Positions 57,669 through 64,000 of a DNA stretch of 64,000 nt are shown in pieces. The notes under the pieces are model-generated. The model was not told the DNA's origin. It did no database searches and worked only from the letters and a program-made list of their open reading frames with translations. The stretch is from the NCBI RefSeq assembly GCF_027594545.1, contig NZ_CP115160.1, positions 402,501-466,500 on the forward strand. The letters are read 5' to 3'. How positions within the stretch are numbered: position 1 is the stretch's first letter; each line of letters starts with the position of its first letter. The translations under genes were made by a program, and so were the position numbers. Source of the stretch: Algoriphagus sp. TR-M9. Lineage in GTDB: Bacteria; Bacteroidota; Bacteroidia; Cytophagales; Cyclobacteriaceae.

Positions 57669-59259
57669 GTTAATCTGGACCTTGTTTTTGCTGAGTGTTT
57701 CAGCTACTGTTTTTGCCCAATCCTATTTCGAAGATGGCCTATCTGCGGATTGGCATAAAGAAAGAAGAGCTGAATTGCGAAAGTTAATGCCTGAAAATTC
57801 ACTGGCGGTATTTTTCAACAATCCTGTGAAAAACCGAAACAATGACGTGGATTACATTTATCATCCAGACACGGACTTTTTTTACTTGACTGGTTTCCGC
57901 GAACCCAATGCGGTTCTGGTAGTCTTTTCTGAAATGAGGGAAGTCAACGGGGAAATGGTGGATGAGTTGATTTTCGTCCAAAACCGTGACCCCAGGGCAG
58001 AGCAGTGGAATGGCAAGAGGCTGGGAACTGAAGGAGTCATTGAGAAGCTGGGGATAAAAGGGGCATTGTTGAATTCTGAATTTGCCGAAAAATCAGGCAT
58101 TAAGCTAGCTGATTTTGACAAGATTTTCACCTTCAGCCTGGCCGAAAACATAGAGGAAAGTTCTGCTAATAGTTCTTTGATAGCTATGGTGAATGATTTC
58201 AAAACCGCAACGGAATACCCGGATAACCTGAACGAAACCACCGCTCAGATCTACAACATGATCAAAAATTCTGATTTGGAAACTTCCGAGCGAGTGGCCC
58301 AGATGATTCAGCGCTATAGTCAGCAGTATCCGGAAATGGCAGATGATCCTGTGGTGAGCTCCTTTATGAATGCCGAGTCACCCGAGAAAAGAATGGTAGT
58401 CAAAGAGGAAATGTCTGAGCAAAAGCTGGATATTCTTTCCCTCGAACAGATGATGAATGAACTGCGTGGCATCAAGACCCAAGAGGAGATCGCCTTATTG
58501 AGAAAGGCCGTGAAAATATCGGCAATAGGCCAAGTGGAAGTGATGAAAGCAGCCAAAGTAGGGATGTCTGAGCGTGAGATCCAGGGCGTACATGAATTTA
58601 TCTATAAGCGCTATGGAGCTGAGGAGCTGGGGTACCCATCCATCGTAGGTGGAGGACATAATGGATGTATTCTTCACTACATAGAAAATGATGAGCGGGA
58701 CTTATCTGATCGGCTATTGCTGATGGACCTTGGCGCAGAGTGGCGGGGATATACCGCCGATGTGACCCGCACCATCCCGATTAACGGTAAATTTAATGAG
58801 GAGGAGCGGGCTATCTATGAGCTGGTATATCAGGCACAGGAAGCTGGAATAGCGATTGCAAAACCAGGGACTACCTTTCAGGAAATAGATGCTGCAGGTC
58901 GCAAAATTATCAATGAGGGACTGGCTAAGTTGGGAATCATAGAAAGTGGAGAAAGCCACATGTATTTTCCACATGGCACCAGTCATCACCTAGGGCTAGA
59001 TGTGCATGACCGCGGAAATAGAGAGCCTCTGAAAGAAGGCATGGTGTTTACCATAGAACCTGGGATTTATATCCCTGAAGGCTCAGACTGTGACCCAAAA
59101 TGGTGGGGTATAGCTGTGCGTATAGAAGATGATATTTTGATCACTTCTACAGGTAACGAAAACCTATCCGGAGATGCTCCCCGTACGGTAGCTGCTATAG
59201 AAGAGATGATGACCTATCCTAGTGTTCTGGAAGAGTGGGTGCTGCCGGAGATTGACTAA
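57661..59259 (+). CDS. M24 family aminopeptidase P-like (Xaa-Pro) peptidase, exported
   Basis: Metallopeptidase of 532 residues with a signal peptide (MKKLIWTLFLLSVSATVFAQ). An N-terminal creatinase-like domain (SLAVFFNNPV, FFYLTGFREPNAV) is followed by the pita-bread catalytic domain: MDLGAEWRGYTADVTRT (two Asp), HGTSHHLGLDVHD (His), FTIEPGIYIP (Glu) and AVRIEDDILI (Glu). The start is the ATG of the signal peptide; a longer frame is only translated repeat sequence. It probably removes N-terminal residues before Pro. Confidence 0.92.
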   Translation: MKKLIWTLFLLSVSATVFAQSYFEDGLSADWHKERRAELRKLMPENSLAVFFNNPVKNRNNDVDYIYHPDTDFFYLTGFREPNAVLVVFSEMREVNGEMVDELIFVQNRDPRAEQWNGKRLGTEGVIEKLGIKGALLNSEFAEKSGIKLADFDKIFTFSLAENIEESSANSSLIAMVNDFKTATEYPDNLNETTAQIYNMIKNSDLETSERVAQMIQRYSQQYPEMADDPVVSSFMNAESPEKRMVVKEEMSEQKLDILSLEQMMNELRGIKTQEEIALLRKAVKISAIGQVEVMKAAKVGMSEREIQGVHEFIYKRYGAEELGYPSIVGGGHNGCILHYIENDERDLSDRLLLMDLGAEWRGYTADVTRTIPINGKFNEEERAIYELVYQAQEAGIAIAKPGTTFQEIDAAGRKIINEGLAKLGIIESGESHMYFPHGTSHHLGLDVHDRGNREPLKEGMVFTIEPGIYIPEGSDCDPKWWGIAVRIEDDILITSTGNENLSGDAPRTVAAIEEMMTYPSVLEEWVLPEID

Positions 59260-59275
59260 TAGATGCTGTAAATCT

Positions 59276-59301
59276 CTCGCGGCGACGCGGTGGCGCAGCG
59301 G
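59276..59301 (-). repeat. Left GC-rich inverted repeat of the GxxExxY cassette
   Basis: CTCGCGGCGACGCGGTGGCG..., 26 bp, matching the reverse complement of 59712-59737 at 22 of 26 positions by eye. The two bracket the GxxExxY gene. Confidence 0.75.
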
Positions 59302-59316
59302 TCTTTTTAATTGAGG

Positions 59317-59700
59317 ATGGAAAAGGTTGAAAATGAAATAGCTACTTTAATTCTAAATAAAGCATTCCTAATTCATCGGGAATTAGGTCCAGGCTTGTTA
59401 GAATCTATTTATGAAAGAGTCCTGATTCATGAATTGAAAAAGTCTGGACTTAAAGTAGCCAGTCAAGTATTCATCCCATTTAAATGGGATAACATCACTT
59501 TTGAAAATGGATATAGAGCGGATTTAATCGTCGAAGAAAAAGTGATTGTAGAGATTAAATCTGTTCAAGTATTAGCTCCAGTCCATGCGAAACAACTAAT
59601 GACTTATCTGCGACTAACTAAACTGAAACTCGGTCTTCTATTGAATTTCAATGAAGCTCTGATGAAAGACGGAATCAAAAGGGTTGTAAATAACCTCTAG
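59317..59700 (+). CDS. GxxExxY family protein, PD-(D/E)xK nuclease-like fold
   Basis: A 127-residue protein of the GxxExxY family. The naming motif is GPGLLESIYE at about residue 24; the nuclease-like set is YRADLIVEEKVIVEIKS (Asp, then Glu-x-Lys). Function is unknown; the fold suggests DNA binding or cleavage. It lies between inverted GC-rich repeats, and pieces of its 3' end recur in the tandem array downstream. An upstream TTG start adds only two residues. Confidence 0.88.
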   Translation: MEKVENEIATLILNKAFLIHRELGPGLLESIYERVLIHELKKSGLKVASQVFIPFKWDNITFENGYRADLIVEEKVIVEIKSVQVLAPVHAKQLMTYLRLTKLKLGLLLNFNEALMKDGIKRVVNNL

Positions 59701-59711
59701 TCGCTAAAAAC

Positions 59712-60545
59712 CCACTGCGTCGCCGCGCCGCCGCGAGAAAAGAGAGGCAGCTGGGGATTCCAATGAGGATAAACTGACCAATGGAATCAAAAGGGTGGTG
59801 AATGGACTTAAAGACGATTAAGGAAATTAGCTGTATGAAAAAAATACTTCTTCGAAAGCTATGAAATTGCGCCTTAGCGCCTTTGCGGGAGCTAAAAACC
59901 CACTGCGTCGCCGCGCCGCTGCGAAAAAAGAGAGTTAGGAGGGGATTCCAATGAGGATAAACTGACCGATGGAATTAAAAGGGTTGTCAATGGCTTGACT
60001 CCAAATTGAATTGCGCCTTAGTGCCTTCGCGGGAGTTAATAATCCACTGCGTCGCCGCGCCGCCGCGAGAAAAGAGAGTCAGGAGGGGATTTCAATGAGG
60101 ATAAGTTGACCGATGGAATTAAAAGGGTTGTCAATGGCATGACGCCAAATTGAATTGCGCCTTAGCGCCTTCGCGGGAGCTATTAATCCACTGCGTCGCT
60201 GCGCCGCCGCGAGAAAAAAAGAGTCAGGAGGAGATTCCAATGAGGATAAACTGACCAATGGAATCAAAAGGGTGGTGAATGGACTTAAAGACGATTAATA
60301 AAATTAGCTGTATGAAAAAAATGCTTCTTCGAAAGCTATAAAATTGCGCCTTAGTGCCTTTGCGGGAGCTAAAAACCCACTGCGTCGCTGCGCCGCCGCG
60401 AGAAAAAGAGTCAGGAGGAGATTCCAATGCGGATAAGTTGACCGATGGAATTAAAAGGGTTGTCAATGGCATGACGCCAAATTAAATTGCGCCTTAGCGC
60501 CTTTGCGGGAGCTATTAATCCACTGCGTCGCTGCGCCGCCGCGAG
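59712..60545 (+). repeat. Tandem array built from the GxxExxY gene tail and a GC-rich repeat
   Basis: The core CCACTGCGTCGCCGCGCCGC... recurs at 59712, 59900, 60044, 60188, 60377 and 60520, giving unit lengths of 188, 144, 144, 189 and 143 bp. Each full unit has the GC-rich core, a stretch coding for GIKRVVNG like the gene's C-terminus, and TTGCGCCTTAGCGCCTTTGC-type sequence. Long units hold about 45 bp more, including a fuller tail (LKDD-stop) and a degenerate ATG-AAA-AAA segment. No complete gene lies in the array. Confidence 0.88.
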
Positions 60546-60575
60546 AAAAAGCAGGATGCCGGAGACAAACTCCCC

Positions 60576-61223
60576 CTACTTACTCTTCAGATCACCCCGC
60601 TTGATCGATCGGATAAACTGACCCCATGCGAATGGATCCAGCAGTCTAAGCGGTCTTGGCCCATACAGATCTTGGTTTTGAAGCATTTGTGTCTGTTGGA
60701 AATAGCGGAAATTCTCATTGCTAGAGGCAGGCATAGACTCAGCCCAGCGCAGCAGCATTTCCGGGCTCATATTTGCTCTGGATATAGACATAGGATCTAC
60801 CACGTTCATTGCGATCACTGCTTGTTTGAATTCCTCCTCAGTAGGATAGGGCATTACTTCCACTTCGGCCAGGGCGATTTCATCTACCTGCATGGTCAGG
60901 ATCAAGCTGATCCGGTCATCCTCAACTTTTTGTGGAACTTTAAAAACTTGCCTTTTCAATCCTATAAAGCTAAAAACCACAGAATCACCCTCCAGCACAG
61001 GCATGGAGAAGTATCCGAACCGACCCGAACTGGTACCACGACCTTTGGTAGGCACATAAATGTTTACTCCTGCTACAGCATCAGTACTATCCGCATTAAG
61101 GATAATACCAGAAAGTTGGATTACTTTTTTATCCTGAGCATCTTGTGCTTTCGCTTGGGGGACAATGAAAAGCACTCCCAGGACAACTATGAATATGGCG
61201 TTAATGAGTAATGAATTCTTCAC
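60576..61223 (-). CDS. Exported protein with carboxypeptidase-regulatory-like domain
   Basis: A 215-residue protein with a signal peptide (FIVVLGVLFIVPQAKAQ) and an Ig-like regulatory domain (IQLSGIILNADSTDAVAGVNIYV, GRFGYFSMPVLEGDSVVFSFIGLKRQ). The rest is unrecognised and no barrel or peptidase domain follows. Similar short proteins occur in Bacteroidota envelopes. It probably has a structural or regulatory surface role. Divergent from the winged-helix regulator gene. Confidence 0.8.
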   Translation of the reverse strand: MKNSLLINAIFIVVLGVLFIVPQAKAQDAQDKKVIQLSGIILNADSTDAVAGVNIYVPTKGRGTSSGRFGYFSMPVLEGDSVVFSFIGLKRQVFKVPQKVEDDRISLILTMQVDEIALAEVEVMPYPTEEEFKQAVIAMNVVDPMSISRANMSPEMLLRWAESMPASSNENFRYFQQTQMLQNQDLYGPRPLRLLDPFAWGQFIRSIKRGDLKSK

Positions 61224-61331
61224 AAATTATATGACTTTAATAGAACAGCTGCTCTTTTATTCAAATGCGATATTACCCTAATTTCGCCTGATTTTTTATT
61301 TTACCCTCATAAACTGCGTTAAATCTTACAA

Positions 61332-61715
61332 ATGCGCCTAAAAAACATCAGTTTAAACTACGGACTTAGAATCTTTAAGGCACTTTCCGAAGAGCCCAGG
61401 GTTAGGATATTCCACCTTTTGATGCTCAATAAAGAACTCTCAATTTCAGACTTTGAGCTTATTTTGGACTTTACGCAGACCAAGACCAGCAGACATTTGA
61501 TTTACCTGAAAAATGCAGGTTTGCTCGGAAGCAAAAGAGTAGATCAATGGGTGTTTTATTACATTTTAGAAGAGTATATGGAAATCATTCAGCAGATTTT
61601 CAAGTTTATCCAAAAAGACCCAAGTCTGCTAAAAGATCAGGAAACCTTCGAAATCCTCAAGTCTAACCGCGAACTTGCCATTAATAAAATCCAAAACAAT
61701 CAATACAGACGTTAA
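61332..61715 (+). CDS. ArsR-like winged-helix transcriptional regulator
   Basis: A 127-residue DNA-binding protein with the ArsR fold: GLRIFKALSEEPRVRIFHLLML, ELSISDFELILDFTQTKTSRHLIYLKNAGLL as the recognition helix, and GSKRVDQWVFYYIL wing. No metal-binding cysteine motif is visible. The YjjG gene follows after 6 bp, so the two are cotranscribed. Target unknown. Confidence 0.85.
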   Translation: MRLKNISLNYGLRIFKALSEEPRVRIFHLLMLNKELSISDFELILDFTQTKTSRHLIYLKNAGLLGSKRVDQWVFYYILEEYMEIIQQIFKFIQKDPSLLKDQETFEILKSNRELAINKIQNNQYRR

Positions 61716-61721
61716 TTTCCA

Positions 61722-62417
61722 TTGAAAACTTACCAACACCTCTTTTTCGACCTGGATCACACACTTTGGGATTACGACAGAAATGTACAGGAGTCTCTTT
61801 CAGAGCTCTTCCTGCATTACAAACTCGAGGAATTAGGGGTGGCTACCTCCCAGCATTTTATAGATTCCTTTTATGCAGTGAATTTCAAACTTTGGTCTGC
61901 TTATGACAAAGGAGAACTGCAGAAAGAGGAACTTCGGACTACCCGCTTCCCGAGGATTTTTGCCCATGCAGGGGTGGTGGATGCGGTCATTCCAAATGAG
62001 TTTGAGCAGGATTTTATGCACAGAACTTCCAGCAAACCTCACCTTTTTCCGCATACTATTGCTATGCTGGATTATCTCAAGCCTAATTATAAACTACACG
62101 TCATTACCAATGGCTTTGATGAAAGTCAAGCCAAAAAAATGAAGTCATCGGGGCTGATTGATTACTTTGAGCTAGTGGTAACTTCGGAAACCACCGGGCA
62201 TAAAAAACCCGATCCTAGGATTTTTCACTATGCTTTGGAGCAAGCTGGCGCAAAAAAGGAAAATAGCCTGATGATAGGCGATAACCCTATTTCTGATATC
62301 AAAGGTGCTCATGGCGCGGGTATAGACCAGGTGTTTTTTAATCCGCTCGGAAAATCAATAGATCTTATTCCAACTTACACAATCACACATTTAAGAGAAC
62401 TGGAGGCCATTCTTTAG
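61722..62417 (+). CDS. YjjG family noncanonical pyrimidine nucleotidase (HAD)
   Basis: HAD phosphatase of 231 residues. Motif I is FFDLDHTLWDY, motif II LHVITNGFDES, motif III GHKKPDPRIF, and motif IV SLMIGDNPISDIKGA. It matches the YjjG group that dephosphorylates noncanonical pyrimidine nucleotides. The start codon is TTG (MKTYQHLFFDLD); no in-frame ATG lies between it and the previous stop. It follows the winged-helix gene by 6 bp. Confidence 0.9.
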   Translation: MKTYQHLFFDLDHTLWDYDRNVQESLSELFLHYKLEELGVATSQHFIDSFYAVNFKLWSAYDKGELQKEELRTTRFPRIFAHAGVVDAVIPNEFEQDFMHRTSSKPHLFPHTIAMLDYLKPNYKLHVITNGFDESQAKKMKSSGLIDYFELVVTSETTGHKKPDPRIFHYALEQAGAKKENSLMIGDNPISDIKGAHGAGIDQVFFNPLGKSIDLIPTYTITHLRELEAIL

Positions 62418-62543
62418 CAGATTGCGCTGTTAGTGTTTTCTAACAGTTAGTGGGTATACTTTTTAGAATGAAATCCCATTTTTGAGATACGATGGGGGCC
62501 TTAGCGAACTAGAATCCATTCTTTAGGGTTCTTTTGCTTCATA

Positions 62544-62577
62544 TTTGCCTGCCAATAAAACCTTCTGGTTATCTTTG
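62544..62577 (+). promoter_or_regulatory. Candidate promoter of pruA
   Basis: TTTG at 62544-62547, 22-bp spacer, TATCTTTG at 62570-62577, an exact TAnnTTTG match. It lies 31 bp before the start codon. Confidence 0.65.
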
Positions 62578-62607
62578 GCAAATCAGAAAAACATAACCCC
62601 AGATATT

Positions 62608-64000
62608 ATGCTCAAAGGTTTTTTTAATGTACCAACTCCGGTAAACGAACCGGTAAAAGCTTATGCGCCCGGTAGCCCGGAGCGTGAGGAATTACAAGCT
62701 GCGCTGAAAGAAGCCAGATCTCAGCAAGTTGACGTGCCGATGTACATAGGTTCGGATGAAGTCCGAACTGGCAACACCCATAAAATGTCTCCTCCTCATG
62801 ATCACCAGCACGTGTTGGGTCATTTTCATGAAGGAGATGCTTCTCACGTAGAGCAAGCGATAGACGCGGCCATGGGAGCGAAAGAGGCTTGGGAAAACCT
62901 GGCCTGGGAGCAAAGAGCGGCTATTTTCCTGAAAGCTGCAGATCTGATCGCTGGTCCATATCGTGCCAAAATCAATGCTGCGACCATGCTTGGTCAATCC
63001 AAAAATGCCATGCAGGCAGAGATCGACGCGGCATGTGAGTTTATCGACTTCCTGCGCTTCAATGTGCAATACATGACTGAAATCTATGCTCAGCAGCCTC
63101 CTGTTTCCGGTAATGGCGTTTGGAATAGATTAGAGCAGCGTCCACTCGAAGGTTTCGTTTTCGCATTGACTCCGTTCAACTTTACGGCGATTGCAGGTAA
63201 CCTGCCTACTTCAGCGGCGATGATGGGAAATACTATCGTTTGGAAGCCGGCTTACACGCAGATTTATTCTGCGAATGTGCTGATGCAAGTGTTTAAAGAA
63301 GCAGGAGTTCCAGCTGGGGTCATCAACTTGATTTACGTAGATGGACCTACTGCAGGGGATGTTATCTTCAAGCATCCTGATTTCGCAGGGATTCACTTTA
63401 CAGGTTCTACCGGAGTGTTTCAGACGATTTGGAAAACCATTGGAGAAAATATCCATAGCTATAAATCTTATCCAAGAATCGTAGGTGAGACCGGTGGAAA
63501 AGACTTTGTGATTGCGCATAAATCTGCCATTCCAAAAGCTGTGGCTGTGGGCCTTGCCCGTGGTGCTTTTGAATATCAAGGACAAAAATGCTCAGCTGCT
63601 TCCCGAGCTTACATTCCTTCCAATATTTGGGATGAAGTAAAAGAAAACTTGCTCGCAGATCTTGCCGATATGAAAATGGGCGGAACAGAAGACTTTACCA
63701 ACTTCATCAATGCGGTGATTGACGAGAAGTCTTTCGATAAAATCGCCAAATACATAGATAATGCGAAAGCAAATCCAGCAGTGGAAATCATCGCCGGAGG
63801 AAATTACGACAAGTCCAAAGGTTACTTCATCGAGCCAACGGTGATCTTGACCCAAGATCCTATGTACACGACCATGTGCGAAGAAATCTTCGGTCCGGTG
63901 CTGACTATTTATGTGTATGATTCGGAGCGATTCGAAGAGGCATTGGAGTTGGTGGATCAGACTTCTCCATATGCGTTGACTGGAGCGATATTCTCACAGG
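62608..64000 (+). CDS. pruA: L-glutamate gamma-semialdehyde (P5C) dehydrogenase, 5' part
   Basis: NAD-dependent dehydrogenase that converts pyrroline-5-carboxylate / glutamate semialdehyde to glutamate in proline breakdown. About 464 residues are visible and the gene runs off the right edge. It starts MLKGFFNVPTPVNEP; ALTPFNFTAIAGNLP, HFTGSTGVFQTIWK, RIVGETGGKDF (general base Glu) and FEYQGQKCSAASR (catalytic Cys) identify the family. It has no PutA proline dehydrogenase domain at its N-terminus. A consensus promoter lies just upstream. Confidence 0.95.
   Translation, partial: MLKGFFNVPTPVNEPVKAYAPGSPEREELQAALKEARSQQVDVPMYIGSDEVRTGNTHKMSPPHDHQHVLGHFHEGDASHVEQAIDAAMGAKEAWENLAWEQRAAIFLKAADLIAGPYRAKINAATMLGQSKNAMQAEIDAACEFIDFLRFNVQYMTEIYAQQPPVSGNGVWNRLEQRPLEGFVFALTPFNFTAIAGNLPTSAAMMGNTIVWKPAYTQIYSANVLMQVFKEAGVPAGVINLIYVDGPTAGDVIFKHPDFAGIHFTGSTGVFQTIWKTIGENIHSYKSYPRIVGETGGKDFVIAHKSAIPKAVAVGLARGAFEYQGQKCSAASRAYIPSNIWDEVKENLLADLADMKMGGTEDFTNFINAVIDEKSFDKIAKYIDNAKANPAVEIIAGGNYDKSKGYFIEPTVILTQDPMYTTMCEEIFGPVLTIYVYDSERFEEALELVDQTSPYALTGAIFSQ

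Overview
The window reads as a chromosomal segment of a Bacteroidota bacterium, most likely Cytophagales, close to Cyclobacteriaceae such as Algoriphagus. This is inferred from gene content: a SusC/SusD pair, a PafA-type phosphatase, a DUF4421 protein, exported VOC and carboxypeptidase-regulatory-like proteins, promoters of the TTTG...TAnnTTTG type, and few Shine-Dalgarno sites. Most genes are ordinary housekeeping or envelope genes.

Layout. 1-2443: class I ribonucleotide reductase (nrdB-nrdA, minus strand). 3025-3632: ribosomal proteins L21 and L27. 3965-9789: minus-strand block with rhomboid protease, polyprenyl synthase, RNase R, a DEDDy exonuclease and LipB. 9873-16788: YraN, a SYLF protein, an aminotransferase, a small glycosyltransferase/FkbM module and a DUF4421 protein. 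16855-19000: an ALDH7-like dehydrogenase, two dispersed repeats and twin tRNA-Val genes. 19133-27870: a BtuB-like receptor, an M1 peptidase and a SusCD pair. 28637-41825: VOC protein, S41 protease, an overlapping hemerythrin-ruvX-def-nitrilase operon, monomeric isocitrate dehydrogenase, trypsin-like protease, GAPDH, an M1 lipoprotein and a TPR/SH3 protein.

41818-44300 is the most unusual part. A strong Bacteroidota-type promoter faces a tRNA locus with tRNA-Lys x2, tRNA-Pro x2 and tRNA-Arg. It also carries eight nearly identical ~112-bp degenerate tRNA-Lys-like units, whose anticodon arm is replaced by the palindrome TCCCGAT-TTTG-ATCGGGA. Four 88-bp units each begin with the 3' end of tRNA-Lys. 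A small GIY-YIG nuclease gene ends inside a tRNA-like sequence and lies between two identical 56-bp copies of the tRNA-Lys 3' end plus terminator. This looks like a nuclease-associated, tRNA-targeting repeat system.

44320-52267 is a divergent sugar-oxidation cluster: DUF1080 hydrolase, lipoprotein cytochrome c, TIM-barrel isomerases, Gfo/Idh/MocA oxidoreductase, GMC dehydrogenase and its Tat-type small subunit. It fits periplasmic 3-keto-glycoside formation and breakdown.

52270-64000: 4HB sensor protein, GH16 glucanase, CsbD, homogentisate dioxygenase, a MITE-like element, PafA phosphatase, an M24 peptidase, and a GxxExxY nuclease-fold gene. The GxxExxY gene is flanked by inverted GC-rich repeats and followed by a six-copy array that repeats the tail of such a gene. 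A regulatory-domain protein, a winged-helix regulator, YjjG and the start of pruA complete the window.
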